Shown: positions 36,052 to 45,415, counted from the first letter of the stretch. The stretch: DNA of 64,000 bases from Brucellaceae bacterium (GCA_020637775.1 JACKJV010000002.1:310001-374000), one strand, 5' to 3'. Translations and numbers: made by a program. Notes: generated from the sequence alone by a model not told the origin.

Positions 36052-38238
36052 TCAGCGCCGGGCCGTACCGGAAGTGTCGGTCGGATCGATCGCGGTCAGT
36101 CGGGCGGAGGGCGCGGGGCCGGGCAGGGGGGCGGCCCTGCTGAAACGCTCTGCAAGCGCCCGCAGCACCCTGGCACTGTCGGCCGAAAGCACCAGCGGAC
36201 GCTCATTGCCCGGCGCACCGTCTTCACCCGCCACGGCCGTGCCGTCTTCGGGCTTGTCCGGGGCGTCGGGAACCGGCCGTCCGGCTCCGGGAATGGCCTT
36301 CAGTTCGATTCCCTGGTGGGCATATTCCATCACGCGTTTCCATGTCATGGCCGGCAGGGAACCGCCGGTAAGCCGGTTGGTTGGCGAATAGTCGTCATTG
36401 CCCATCCAGACGGCTGCCGTGAAATTGCCGGTGAACCCGACGAACCACGCATCGCGATAGGCCTGCGTCGTGCCTGTCTTGCCCGCGGCTGGCGTGAAGT
36501 CGAGCGCCGCCCGGCGCGCGGTGCCCCATTCGGGAATCTGGACGAGAATGGAATTCATCGATTCCACAGTCTTTTCCGACAGGACGCGCTCCGGTTCCGG
36601 TGCGTCGCGTGAATGATCGTACAGCACATCGCCGGAATAGGTCGTCAATTGCGTGATGCCGTGGCGCTTGCCGGCATAGCCGCCATCGGCGAACGTCAGA
36701 TAGCCCGTCGACTGGTCAAGCACGGTCATGCCCGAAATGCCGAGCGCCATGGTCTTGTGGGTCGAGATTTCCGATTCCACGCCCATGGCCTGTGCCAGGG
36801 CCTTCACCGTCTTCGCGCCGCCGGGAATGTCGTCGCGCAGCATGCGCACGGGAACGGTATTGATGGATTTCACCAGCGCGGTTGTCAGCGGTACCCGCCC
36901 GGCATAGCCGCGAGAATAGTTCTGCGGCGACCACCGTCCCCACGAAATCGGCGCATCGGGGATGACCGTCTCCGGCGTCAGGCCGGCCTCCATGCCGGCG
37001 GCATAGACATAGGGCTTGAAGGAGGAGCCGGCCTGGCGCAGCGCCTTGGTGGCGCGGTTGAACTGGCTCTGGCCATAGTCCCTGCCGCCGACGATGGCGC
37101 GCACGGCCCCGTTGTTCTCCAGCACCACCATGGCGCATTGCTCCACCCTGTAGCTCTTGCCGAACTGGCGAAGGTGGAATTCGCAGGATTCCTCGGCAGC
37201 CTTCTGCAGGTTCATGTCGATGGTGGTACGCGCGATCAGCGCGTGATTCGGAATGCCGGCTGCCAGTTCCTTGACCTGCTCGAAGGCCCAGTCGAGATAA
37301 TAGTCGGGCGTCTCGCCGCTTTCGCGGTCCACGGGTGTCGCCGGGTGCCGGCGCGCCGCGATCACCTGGCCCTCGGTGAAGAAGCCGCTTTGCACCAGGT
37401 TGGTCAGCACCTCGTTTGCCCGCGCGCGCGCGGCCGGGAGGTTGACATGCGGCGCATAACGCGCCGGCGCCTTGAACAGGCCTGCCAGCATGGCTGCTTC
37501 CGGCATCGTCAGGTCGGCGACATCCTTGTTGAAGTAGAATTCCGCCGCGGCCGCGATGCCGAACGTGCCGCCGCCCATGTAGGCGCGGTCGAGATAGAGC
37601 TGCAGGATCTCCTTCTTCGTCAGGTTTGCCTCCAGCCAGAGCGCCAGGAAGGCTTCCTTGATCTTGCGCTCGATGGTGCGCTCGTTGGAGAGGAACAGGT
37701 TCTTGGCCAATTGCTGGGTCAGCGTCGAGCCGCCCTGCACGACGGCATTGGCGCGGGCATTTTCGAACATGGCACGGGCAAGCCCGACCAGGTCGATGCC
37801 GAAATGCTCGAAAAAGCGGCGGTCCTCGGTGGCCAGCACCGACTTGATGACCACGTCGGGCATTTCGTCGACCGGCACGGAATCGCGCTGGAGAATGCCG
37901 CGCTTGCCGATCTCGTTGCCGTAGCGATCGAGGAAGGTGACGGCGTAATCGTCCTGAGCCCGCCAGTTTTTCGTCGTTTCCTCGAAGGCCGGCATGGCCA
38001 GCGCCAGCATGACCACGGACCCGGCAGCCCCGAGCGTGAAGCCTTCCGACAGCAGTTCGAAGACGCCGCGCCGCCAGCCGGTGGCGCGGAACCGGCGGAA
38101 GAAGATGGTGATGTTTTCCCAGGTTTCGGATGCCGAGAACTGCGCTTCATACAGGGTCGAATCGATCCACGCGTCGATCTCGAGCAACCGGGACGCCTTG
38201 GGACCTCTGGATTTTCGCTTCTCGAACGGGTTCTTCAT
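36052..38238 (-). CDS. PBP1A-family bifunctional penicillin-binding protein
   Basis: 728 aa from the ATG at 38236-38238 (a GTG at 38262 is an alternative). A cytoplasmic head and one transmembrane helix (about residues 65-90) come first. The glycosyltransferase domain has catalytic Glu in ATEDRRFFEHFGID and the block GGSTLTQQLAKN. The transpeptidase domain has the serine motif in GSSFKPYVYAAG, SIN in VKSINTVPVR, and KTG in GKTGTTQAYRDAW. It polymerises and cross-links peptidoglycan. The C-terminal 60 residues are a low-complexity Pro/Ala/Glu tail. It is divergent from the gene transfer agent cluster. Confidence 0.95.
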   Translation of the reverse strand: MKNPFEKRKSRGPKASRLLEIDAWIDSTLYEAQFSASETWENITIFFRRFRATGWRRGVFELLSEGFTLGAAGSVVMLALAMPAFEETTKNWRAQDDYAVTFLDRYGNEIGKRGILQRDSVPVDEMPDVVIKSVLATEDRRFFEHFGIDLVGLARAMFENARANAVVQGGSTLTQQLAKNLFLSNERTIERKIKEAFLALWLEANLTKKEILQLYLDRAYMGGGTFGIAAAAEFYFNKDVADLTMPEAAMLAGLFKAPARYAPHVNLPAARARANEVLTNLVQSGFFTEGQVIAARRHPATPVDRESGETPDYYLDWAFEQVKELAAGIPNHALIARTTIDMNLQKAAEESCEFHLRQFGKSYRVEQCAMVVLENNGAVRAIVGGRDYGQSQFNRATKALRQAGSSFKPYVYAAGMEAGLTPETVIPDAPISWGRWSPQNYSRGYAGRVPLTTALVKSINTVPVRMLRDDIPGGAKTVKALAQAMGVESEISTHKTMALGISGMTVLDQSTGYLTFADGGYAGKRHGITQLTTYSGDVLYDHSRDAPEPERVLSEKTVESMNSILVQIPEWGTARRAALDFTPAAGKTGTTQAYRDAWFVGFTGNFTAAVWMGNDDYSPTNRLTGGSLPAMTWKRVMEYAHQGIELKAIPGAGRPVPDAPDKPEDGTAVAGEDGAPGNERPLVLSADSARVLRALAERFSRAAPLPGPAPSARLTAIDPTDTSGTARR

Positions 38239-38532
38239 GTCTTGTTGTCCACGCGGCGCCACGGCCTTGCGCGTGCTGCGAAATCGCCCCTTTCAGCTCG
38301 CCTGCACTCTTTCGCATTTGCCCGGTGACGGCAAGTGAAAAGCCGCACAAGTCCAACCCTTGCGCGCGGCTTTCTGCCGTCAGGGTTTACGCGCGCCCGC
38401 CTGTGCGAAGAATTTTCTGCCGCCGGTTTTTCCACACCGTGACGGGGCAATGCTAGTCTTTGGCTACGGTCGGACAGTTGCGCCAGGGGGCGCCTGACCG
38501 GCGGGTTTCAGAACGATTGACGAGGTGACCAC

Positions 38533-38979
38533 ATGGCCATGACCGTTGCCGGCGCATGGGCGATCGCGCGCGCCTGGGCCGAGGGCGTGCCCTTCGATTA
38601 CGGGCTGGCCGCAGGACTGGCCGGCGTCGAGGAAAGCCACGTGCGTGACCTGGCCCGCAGGAAGGGCTGGGTCGTGGCGCAGCCTGGGCGTGGCGGCAAG
38701 GCGCGGCTGACGGCGTTTCGCGATTGCCTCTGGCGGCGTGCCGAGCGCATCTTCGCCGTGCCGGCCGATCAGCCCATCGACAAGACGGAACTGGACCAGT
38801 TCCAGTTGCTCATGAAGATCATGGAGCGGCTGGAGCCCGAGGACGCCGGCGAGGCGGCAACCGCCTCCGACAGCCGGCGCAACGCGATTGCCGCGGCGCT
38901 GGACCTGATCGACCGGCGTATTGGCGCCCTTGCCGCCGCCCACGCGGCACGGCCGGCGGATGTGCCGCATGAAGACTGA
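38533..38979 (+). CDS. GTA g1, small terminase-like protein
   Basis: 148 aa, in the position of g1. The N-terminal half looks like a helix-turn-helix (AWAEGVPFDYGLAAGLAGVEESHVRDLARRKGW, quoted for position only as residues about 15-47). A helical region follows (LDQFQLLMKIMERLEPED). In RcGTA g1 acts as the small terminase that hands DNA to the large subunit. GAGGTG precedes the ATG. It overlaps g2 by 11 bases. Confidence 0.75.
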   Translation: MAMTVAGAWAIARAWAEGVPFDYGLAAGLAGVEESHVRDLARRKGWVVAQPGRGGKARLTAFRDCLWRRAERIFAVPADQPIDKTELDQFQLLMKIMERLEPEDAGEAATASDSRRNAIAAALDLIDRRIGALAAAHAARPADVPHED

Positions 38980-40279
38980 CGAAAGCGCCGGTCACGGAAC
39001 CGGGGCCGGATGGGCGCGCGCCCATTTGCCTGCCTCGCTTGTGCTTGAACTGGCCGGGGAATGGTTTGCCTGCGCCCATCCCGGCCAATATCCGCTCAAC
39101 ATCCGGCCGGCCACCTGGCTCGTCATCGGCGGGCGCGGCTCCGGCAAGACCCGCCTTGGCGCGGAATGGCTGCGCGGCCTCGTGCTCGGCCATGCGCCTT
39201 TTTCGAGTGCGAAATACGGCCGCCTGGCGCTGATCGGCGAGACGCTGGGCGATGTGCGCGAGGTGATGATCGACGGGCCTTCGGGCATCCGCGCAATCTC
39301 GCGGGATGACCGGCCCCGCTACGAGCCGACGCGGCGCCGCCTGCTCTGGGACAACGGCGCCGTGGCGCAGGCCTTCTCGTCGGAGGATCCCGACAGCCTG
39401 CGCGGACCGCAATTCGATGCCGCCTGGTGTGACGAACTGGCGAAATGGAAAAACATGGAGACCGTGTTCGACATGCTGCAATTCGGCCTCAGGCTGGGAG
39501 ATAGCCCGCGCCAGCTCTACACGACGACACCGCGCCCGGTGCCGCTCGTCAAGCGCCTGGCGGCCGATCCGGCGGTTCACGTCACGCGGCTGAAAACGGA
39601 GGACAACGCGGCGAATCTGGCGGCCGGCTTTCTCACGGCCGTGCGCGGCCGCTATGGCGGCACCCGGCTCGGCCGGCAGGAACTGGACGGGGAGATCATC
39701 GGCGACCGCGAAGGCGCGCTCTGGTCGCGTGAGGCGATCGAGCAGGCCTGCGTCCGCCGCTTCGGCCCGGCCAGCCGCATCGTCGTTGCAGTGGATCCGC
39801 CCGCCGGTTCCGGCAAGGGCTCGGATGCCTGCGGCATTGTCGCGGCCGGCGCCGACGGGCAGGGGCAGGCGACTGTCCTGGCCGACGCAAGCGTGGAAAA
39901 GGCGCGCCCGCACGAATGGGCAGCGGCCGCCATCAGGCTTTATCACGCGCTGGAGGCCGATTGCCTTCTGGCCGAAGTCAACCAGGGTGGCGAAATGGTA
40001 GCCAGCGTCATAGCGTCGGTGGACAAGGGCGTGCCGGTCAAGGCCGTGCGCGCCACGCGCGGCAAGTTCTCCCGCGCCGAGCCGGTTTCCGCGCTCTACC
40101 AGCAGGGCAGGGTTGCCCATGCCGCCCGCTTTCCCGCGCTGGAAGACGAAATGTGCGACTTCACCGCCGCCGGCCTCTCGTCAGGACGTTCGCCCGACCG
40201 CATGGATGCGCTGGTCTGGGCGCTGAGCGAACTGCTTCTGTCCGGACCGGGGCGGGCGCCGCGCATCCGCCACGTCTGA
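38969..40279 (+). CDS. GTA g2, terminase large subunit
   Basis: 436 aa from the ATG at 38969, the start that best fits the 11-base overlap with g1. The ATPase domain has Walker A GGRGSGKTR (near residue 48) and Walker B AAWCDELAKW. The C-terminal nuclease domain has acidic residues in IVVAVDPPAGSG, LLAEVNQGG and SPDRMDALVWAL. It pumps and cuts DNA into GTA heads; GTA terminases package host DNA without sequence preference. Confidence 0.95.
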   Translation: MKTDESAGHGTGAGWARAHLPASLVLELAGEWFACAHPGQYPLNIRPATWLVIGGRGSGKTRLGAEWLRGLVLGHAPFSSAKYGRLALIGETLGDVREVMIDGPSGIRAISRDDRPRYEPTRRRLLWDNGAVAQAFSSEDPDSLRGPQFDAAWCDELAKWKNMETVFDMLQFGLRLGDSPRQLYTTTPRPVPLVKRLAADPAVHVTRLKTEDNAANLAAGFLTAVRGRYGGTRLGRQELDGEIIGDREGALWSREAIEQACVRRFGPASRIVVAVDPPAGSGKGSDACGIVAAGADGQGQATVLADASVEKARPHEWAAAAIRLYHALEADCLLAEVNQGGEMVASVIASVDKGVPVKAVRATRGKFSRAEPVSALYQQGRVAHAARFPALEDEMCDFTAAGLSSGRSPDRMDALVWALSELLLSGPGRAPRIRHV

Positions 40280-40305
40280 CCCACACCTGAAACGGAAACA
40301 ACAAC

Positions 40306-41529
40306 ATGGCTTTACACTGGCCCTGGGCTCAGCGCCCGGGCGGGGCGGCCGCGTGCGCCCCGGATTCACACAAGGCCGGCGAGCCCGGCGTCACCAAGGC
40401 GGCCGGCGGCTTCGGCTTCGTCGCCCTTCATCTGAATGGTGCGGCCGCCTGGACCGGCCGCGATTATGCCGGCCTTGCCCGTCACGGCTACATGACCAAT
40501 CCGGTGGTCCATGCCTGCGTCCGCCTGGTTGCCCAGACGGCTGCCGCCATTCCGTGGCTGCTCTATGAGGGGGTGACGGAACATGACGAGCATCCGGTGC
40601 TAGCCATGCTGGCGCGGCCCAATCCGCGGCAATCGGGCATGGCCTTCATGGAGACGCTCTACCTGCATCTGCTGATGGCCGGAAACGCCTATGTCGAGCG
40701 GATCGACGGTGGCCGTACGGCACAGCTCCACCTGCTGCGTCCCGACCAGGTGGACGTGGAGACCGACAACGCCGGCTGGCCGGCGGCGCTGCTTCATCGC
40801 GTTGGTGCGACCAGCCGCCGGGTGGAAACCGCCAGCGAAGGCGCGCGCGGCCTGCATGTGCGCCTTGCCAATCCGCTCGATGATGTCGCCGGATTCGCGC
40901 CGCTGGAGGCCGCGCTGACCGCCCTCGACACGCACAACGCGGCCGGCGCGTGGAACAAGGCGTTGCTCGACAACTCGGCCCGTCCCTCCGGCGCGCTGGT
41001 CTATGCCCCGAAGGAGGGCGGCAATCTGACCCCGGAACAGTTCGACCGTCTGCGCGAGGAACTGGAGACCGGCTACGCGGGCGCCGCCCGCGCCGGCAGG
41101 CCCATGCTGCTGGAAGGCGGACTGGACTGGAAGGCCATGGCGCTGTCGCCGAAGGACATGGATTTCATCGAGGCGCGCAATGCTGCCGCCCGGGACATCG
41201 CGCTCGCCTTCGGCGTGCCGCCCATGCTGCTCGGCATTCCCGGCGACAATACCTATGCCAATTACCGCGAGGCCAACCGTGCCTTCTACCGGCTGACCGT
41301 TGTGCCGCTGGTGACGCGGCTGGCCGGCGAGTTCTCGCATTGGCTGGCCCCGCTCCATGGCGGGCGCATCCGGCTGTGGTTCGACGCCGACCAGGTGGAT
41401 GGCCTGTCGGGCGACCGGGACGCACTCTGGGAGCGGCTCAATGCCGCGTCCTTCCTGACCGTCGACGAGAAGCGCGAGGCTGCCGGTTACCAGCCGCTCG
41501 GAATGGAGGAAAGGACCGGCCATGTCTGA
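40306..41529 (+). CDS. GTA g3, HK97-type portal protein
   Basis: 407 aa, with family blocks NPVVHACVRLVAQTAAAIPWLLYE and RNAAARDIALAFGVPPMLLGIPGDNTYANY (conserved core ALAFGVPPMLLGIPGD). The portal forms the twelve-subunit ring through which DNA enters the head. It starts 26 bases after g2 and overlaps g3.5 by eight bases at its end. Confidence 0.96.
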   Translation: MALHWPWAQRPGGAAACAPDSHKAGEPGVTKAAGGFGFVALHLNGAAAWTGRDYAGLARHGYMTNPVVHACVRLVAQTAAAIPWLLYEGVTEHDEHPVLAMLARPNPRQSGMAFMETLYLHLLMAGNAYVERIDGGRTAQLHLLRPDQVDVETDNAGWPAALLHRVGATSRRVETASEGARGLHVRLANPLDDVAGFAPLEAALTALDTHNAAGAWNKALLDNSARPSGALVYAPKEGGNLTPEQFDRLREELETGYAGAARAGRPMLLEGGLDWKAMALSPKDMDFIEARNAAARDIALAFGVPPMLLGIPGDNTYANYREANRAFYRLTVVPLVTRLAGEFSHWLAPLHGGRIRLWFDADQVDGLSGDRDALWERLNAASFLTVDEKREAAGYQPLGMEERTGHV

Positions 41530-41866
41530 CACCCATGTCATGTGGGTCGCGAAGGGGGCGGGTGCCATTGCCGGCTCTGCCATTTCGCTGGCCTATCTGC
41601 TGCCATCGGGCCGGCGCGAGGCGGCGTTGCGATTCTTTGTCGGCCTCGTCTCGGGTCTGGTCTTCGGCTCCGTCGCCGGCCTGGCCTTCGTGCGCCGCCT
41701 TGGCGTGGAAGCGCTGCTTTCGCCGGTCGAGATCGCGATCGCCGGCTCGGCCTTCGCCAGCCTGTCGGCGTGGTGGGCGCTGGGCCTGCTGATGCGCCTG
41801 ATGGCCCGTCACGACCCCCGCGACGACACCGCAACCGGTTTCTCAGGATCCGGAATCAGGAAGTGA
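41522..41866 (+). CDS. GTA g3.5, small membrane protein
   Basis: 114 aa with about three hydrophobic helices (AGAIAGSAISLAYLLPSG, FFVGLVSGLVFGSVAGLAFV, IAIAGSAFASLSAWWALGLL). It sits between portal and protease, the position of orf g3.5 in other GTAs, and overlaps the portal stop. A role in particle assembly or release is not established. Confidence 0.8.
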   Translation: MSDTHVMWVAKGAGAIAGSAISLAYLLPSGRREAALRFFVGLVSGLVFGSVAGLAFVRRLGVEALLSPVEIAIAGSAFASLSAWWALGLLMRLMARHDPRDDTATGFSGSGIRK

Positions 41867-41874
41867 GGCGGCTC

Positions 41875-42540
41875 ATGGAATCCCTTGAACTTGAACGGAA
41901 ATATGCCCCGGTGACATTGCAGGACATGCATGCGGACGGCAGTTTCTCAGGCTATGCGAGCCTCTTCGGCGAGGTTGACCTGGGCAATGACATGATGGAG
42001 CGCGGCGCCTTTGCCCGCTCGCTCAGGAGCCGCGGGGCAGGTGGGGTGCGCATGCTCTTTCAGCATGACCCGGCCCAGCCCATCGGGCGCTGGGCAGAAC
42101 TTCGGGAGGATGACCGCGGCCTTTTCGTGCGCGGCCAGCTCTCTGTTTCCTCTGCCAGGGCGCGCGAGGTGCTGGGCCTGATGCGCGAAGGAGCGATGGA
42201 CGGGCTCTCCGTCGGCTTTCGCACCGTTCGCGCCCGCAAGGGCGAAGGCGGTGTGCGGCGCATCCTGGAAGCCGATCTCTGGGAAATTTCCGTCGTCACC
42301 TTTCCGATGCTCCCCGGCGCGCGCATCGGCGAGGTCAAGCAGGCCGCGCGCCTGCCCACCACACGGCAATTCGAACGCTGGCTCACGCGGGATGCGGGCC
42401 TGACGCGCGCCGAGGCCCGGACGGTCATCGTCAAGGGCTTTGGCGAACTGGTGCGCGAGCGGGATGCCGCGCGCAACACACCCGAGGGCCTTGCCGGCGT
42501 CATCCGCCGCGCGGCCGAAACGCTTTCAAGAAGGATATGA
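41875..42540 (+). CDS. GTA g4, HK97 family prohead protease
   Basis: 221 aa from the ATG at 41875. The protease core has GYASLFGEVDLGNDMMERGAF and VRMLFQHDPAQPIGRW, containing the catalytic histidine, and MDGLSVGFRT with the serine. It cleaves the capsid delta domain during head maturation. The stop is close to the capsid start, which is three bases downstream. Confidence 0.94.
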   Translation: MESLELERKYAPVTLQDMHADGSFSGYASLFGEVDLGNDMMERGAFARSLRSRGAGGVRMLFQHDPAQPIGRWAELREDDRGLFVRGQLSVSSARAREVLGLMREGAMDGLSVGFRTVRARKGEGGVRRILEADLWEISVVTFPMLPGARIGEVKQAARLPTTRQFERWLTRDAGLTRAEARTVIVKGFGELVRERDAARNTPEGLAGVIRRAAETLSRRI

Positions 42541-42542
42541 TC

Positions 42543-43811
42543 ATGACGACCAGCACCACCGCCAGGCCGGGCAGGACCGCGCCCGAGATCAAGGCCGCTT
42601 CCGGTTCGCCGCAGGAGGTTGCCGAGGCCTTTGACGAGTTCATGGGCGCATTCGAGGCCTTCAAGGCGGCCAATGACGAGCGCCTGAAGGAAATCGAACA
42701 GCGCGTCAGCGCCGACGTGCTGACCACCGACAAGGTGGACCGCATCTCCGCTGCCATGGACGAACAGAAGGCCGCCATGGACCGTTTCATCCTGCAGCGC
42801 GGCCGGCCGGCCCTTGGTGGCGCCGCACCGGTGGCCGATCTGGCCCGCAAACAGGCGTTCTCCGCCTATATGCGCTCCGGTGACGAGCGCCCGATGCGCG
42901 CCCTTGACACCAAGGCGATGTCCTACGGGTCCGGTCAGGACGGCGGCTATCTGGTGCCCGACGAGACCGAGACCGCCATCGGCAAGCGCCTTGCCGCGCT
43001 GTCGCCCGTGCGCTCCGTGGCATCCGTGCGCCAGGTTTCGGGCGCGGTGCTGAAGAAGCCGTTCTCCATCACCGGGCCGGCTGTCGGCTGGGCTGGCGAG
43101 ACGGCGGCGCGGCCGCAGACCGATTCCCCGGTTCTGGCCGAGTTGCAGTTTCCGACCATGGAGCTTTACGCCATGCCTGCGGCAACGGCTTCGCTGCTCG
43201 ACGATGCCGCCATCGACCTCGACCAGTGGATCGCATCGGAAGTGGAAGCGGCGTTCGCCGAGCAGGAAGGTGCGGCCTTTGTCTCGGGCGATGGCGTCAA
43301 CAAGCCGCGCGGCTTTCTCGACTACGGCTCGGTTGCGGAAAGCGCCTGGGCCTGGGGCCAGCTCGGCCATGTTGCCACCGGCCTGGCCGGCGCGCTGCCC
43401 GACGAGCATGCCTCCGACGTTTTGATCGACACGATCTATGCGCTGAAGGCCGGCTATCGGCAGAATGCGTCCTGGATGATGAACCGCAAGACGCAGGCCG
43501 CCATTCGCAAGCTGAAGGATGCCGACGGCAACTATCTGTGGCAGCCGCCGGCCATGCCGGGCGGGCGGGCCATGCTGATGGGTTTCGGCGTGGTCGAGGC
43601 CGAAGACATGCCGGATGCAGCCGACAACGCCACGCCGGTCGCCTTCGGTGACTTCGCCCGCGGCTACCTGGTCGTGGACCGCACCGGCGTGCGCGTGCTG
43701 CGCGATCCCTATTCCGCCAAGCCCTACGTGCTTTTCTATACGACGAAGCGTGTGGGCGGCGGCGTGCAGGACTTCGACGCCATCAAGCTGGTGAAATACG
43801 GCGCGGCATGA
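42543..43811 (+). CDS. GTA g5, HK97-type major capsid protein
   Basis: 422 aa. The start is the ATG at 42543, seven bases after AAGGA; the ATG at 42537 is too close. The N-terminal 100 residues form a coiled-coil delta/scaffold region (EFMGAFEAFKAANDERLKEIEQR), and the HK97 fold follows from about 120 (GGYLVPDETETAIGKRLA). The end VRVLRDPYSAKPYVLFYTTKRVGG is typical. g4 would remove the N-terminal part. Two hairpins follow the stop. Confidence 0.95.
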   Translation: MTTSTTARPGRTAPEIKAASGSPQEVAEAFDEFMGAFEAFKAANDERLKEIEQRVSADVLTTDKVDRISAAMDEQKAAMDRFILQRGRPALGGAAPVADLARKQAFSAYMRSGDERPMRALDTKAMSYGSGQDGGYLVPDETETAIGKRLAALSPVRSVASVRQVSGAVLKKPFSITGPAVGWAGETAARPQTDSPVLAELQFPTMELYAMPAATASLLDDAAIDLDQWIASEVEAAFAEQEGAAFVSGDGVNKPRGFLDYGSVAESAWAWGQLGHVATGLAGALPDEHASDVLIDTIYALKAGYRQNASWMMNRKTQAAIRKLKDADGNYLWQPPAMPGGRAMLMGFGVVEAEDMPDAADNATPVAFGDFARGYLVVDRTGVRVLRDPYSAKPYVLFYTTKRVGGGVQDFDAIKLVKYGAA

Positions 43812-43821
43812 CCGTGAAGCC

Positions 43822-43895
43822 GGCGGCGCGCTTCCTCCCGCGCGCCGTCGGTTCGCGCCGCACGCGGCCCCGGTCTCCTCCCGCCGGGGCCGCGT
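43822..43895 (+). terminator. Two hairpins behind the capsid gene
   Basis: First hairpin 43822-43845: CGGCGCGC / GCGCGCCG, 8-bp stem, 8-base loop. Second hairpin 43862-43895: 12-bp stem ACGCGGCCCCGG / CCGGGGCCGCGT with a 10-base loop, followed by TTCGCC, a weak U-tract. They lie in the 118-base gap between g5 and g6 and may partly stop transcription or protect the capsid mRNA end, giving more capsid than downstream proteins. Confidence 0.6.
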
Positions 43896-43929
43896 TTCGC
43901 CTTCAGGATCAATCCGGAAAGTCCTTGCG

Positions 43930-44499
43930 ATGATTCATTTTCTGAGCGGCCCGCCGCAGGCCGAGCCGGTCTCCGTGGCCGAGTTGAAAAACCATTTGCG
44001 CCTCGACCACGCCAGCGAAGACACGCTTCTCCAGACGCTGCTTGCGGCGGCCCGCGACGATGTGGAGCGCCAGACGGGCCTCGCGCTGTTTCGTCAGACA
44101 TGGCGTGTGGTGATTGGCGAACTGCCGCCGGACCGCCGTGTATCGCTCACGCGCTATCCGGTCATGCAGGTCGTCTCGGTCACCGCCTTTGCGGCCGATG
44201 GCGAAGCGACGGCCGTGCCGCCGGCGCAATGGCATCTCGACCGCTTCACACGTCCGGCCTCTGTCAATTTCTCCGCCCTGGCGCCGGGCACGGATGTCTC
44301 GAACGGGATCGAGATCGACTACGAGGCAGGGCATGGCGACACGGGCGCCGATGTGCCGGATCTCCTCAAGCGCGCCATTCTTCTCCTTGCCGCGCATCTC
44401 TATGAACATCGCTCCGGTTCGATGACAGATGGTCAGGTGACGGCCTGGCCATCCGGTTACGGGCGCCTGATCGCCCCGTTCCGGCTCGTGAGGCTCTGA
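43930..44499 (+). CDS. GTA g6, head-tail connector protein (phiE125 gp8 type)
   Basis: 189 aa. The N-terminal EPVSVAELKNHLRLDHASEDTLLQ is the signature of the phage gp6/gp8-like connector family, and the C-terminal helices include LKRAILLLAAHLYEHR. It forms the ring below the portal. The gap to g5 is 118 bases; g7 follows after one base. Confidence 0.92.
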   Translation: MIHFLSGPPQAEPVSVAELKNHLRLDHASEDTLLQTLLAAARDDVERQTGLALFRQTWRVVIGELPPDRRVSLTRYPVMQVVSVTAFAADGEATAVPPAQWHLDRFTRPASVNFSALAPGTDVSNGIEIDYEAGHGDTGADVPDLLKRAILLLAAHLYEHRSGSMTDGQVTAWPSGYGRLIAPFRLVRL

Positions 44500-44500
44500 C

Positions 44501-44836
44501 ATGACGGTCTTCTTCATCGATCCGGGGCGCTTTCGCGCGCCCCTGGCCCTGGATGTGGCCGACCTGGAACCGGACGGCGCGGGCGGCCTGACCGGGGGAT
44601 GGACCGAGACGGCGAGCTTTTACGGCCGTGTCGAACCTGTCGCCGCGGGGCCTCGTTTTGCAGGCGACCAGTTCCTGGAGGACACGACCCACCGCATCAC
44701 CATCCGCCATCGCGCCGATGTGAAGGCAGGGATGCGGCTGCGCAAGGCCGGGCGCCATTTCGCGATCCTGTCGGTTCATGATCCCGACGAAAGCGGGCGC
44801 TATCTTGTCTGCCTGGCCAGGGAGGAGCAGCTTTGA
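44501..44836 (+). CDS. GTA g7, head-tail adaptor/stopper (SPP1 gp16 type)
   Basis: 111 aa. The pattern GGWTETASFYGRVEPV and THRITIRHRADVKAGMRLRKAGRHFAIL matches the phage head closure family. It seals the head and joins it to the tail. The stop overlaps the TTG start of the small ORF downstream by four bases (TTGA). Confidence 0.92.
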   Translation: MTVFFIDPGRFRAPLALDVADLEPDGAGGLTGGWTETASFYGRVEPVAAGPRFAGDQFLEDTTHRITIRHRADVKAGMRLRKAGRHFAILSVHDPDESGRYLVCLAREEQL

Positions 44837-45015
44837 AACTGTCATTCAGACTGACCGCGGACGGGCTCGTGCGCGCGCTCGCGATGCAGCGCCACCGCCT
44901 TGCCGATCAACGCGATGTGAATGGCATTTTGCGGCAGGCGGACAAACGCGAAACCATATCGAAGCGCATGACCCGCCCCAACCGGAGACCGGACAATGGC
45001 CAGCGCAGCCGCTGA
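44833..45015 (+). CDS. Extra small ORF between GTA g7 and g8, 60 aa
   Basis: Starts at a TTG at 44833 within a TTGA overlap with the g7 stop, with GGAGGAGC just upstream. It encodes a basic, helical peptide (MKLSFRLTADGLVRALAMQR...) without signal or membrane segment, and its end overlaps the g8 start by 20 bases. RcGTA has no gene at this point. The coupled layout suggests real translation, but no family is recognised and it could be a leader peptide that couples g8 to g7. Confidence 0.5.
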   Translation: MKLSFRLTADGLVRALAMQRHRLADQRDVNGILRQADKRETISKRMTRPNRRPDNGQRSR

Positions 45016-45415
45016 ATTGCAGAAGGCGATACACGCCGCCCTGACCGGAAACGAGGATGTGACCCGCCTGACAGGCGGCCCCCGTGTCTATGACTTCGCG
45101 CCGGAGCGTGCCCGCTTCCCCTATATCACCATCGGACGGACCAGCGTCTATGACTGGTCCACCGGTGACGATAGCGGATCGGAGCACCTCGTCACGCTGC
45201 ATGTCTGGTCGCGCGCCCGCGGCAAGGCCGAGGCCCATGCCATTATCGAGGCCGCCGAACAGGCATTGCGGGATTTCTCGCCGGACCTGGAGGGACATCG
45301 ACTGGTCGGCCTCTTCCGTGAATTCGCAGAGGTCTATTTCGACGTGGAGATGGAGCTTCAGCACGGCCTTCTTCGCTATCGCGCACTTGTGGAGGAAAGG
45401 GCCGGCGCGGCCTGA
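44996..45415 (+). CDS. GTA g8, tail terminator (DUF3168)
   Basis: 139 aa, beginning AAAELQKAIHAALTGNEDV, with PYITIGRTSVYDWSTGDDSG and HLVTLHVWSRARGKAEAHAI; these mark DUF3168. In RcGTA, g8 is the tail terminator ring between the connector and the tail tube. GGAG precedes the ATG at 44996. It overlaps the small ORF upstream; a 74-base gap separates it from g9. Confidence 0.92.
   Translation: MASAAAELQKAIHAALTGNEDVTRLTGGPRVYDFAPERARFPYITIGRTSVYDWSTGDDSGSEHLVTLHVWSRARGKAEAHAIIEAAEQALRDFSPDLEGHRLVGLFREFAEVYFDVEMELQHGLLRYRALVEERAGAA

Noticed and set aside
36613..38328. 571-codon open frame antisense to the penicillin-binding protein
   Set aside because: It is a shadow caused by GC-rich codon bias; the opposite frame has all PBP1A motifs and this one has no family features or ribosome site.
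38427..38459. GTA promoter with extended -10 TGCTAGTCT
   Set aside because: The -10 is weak and no convincing -35 lies at the right distance; GTA promoters usually depend on special activators, so I did not call it.
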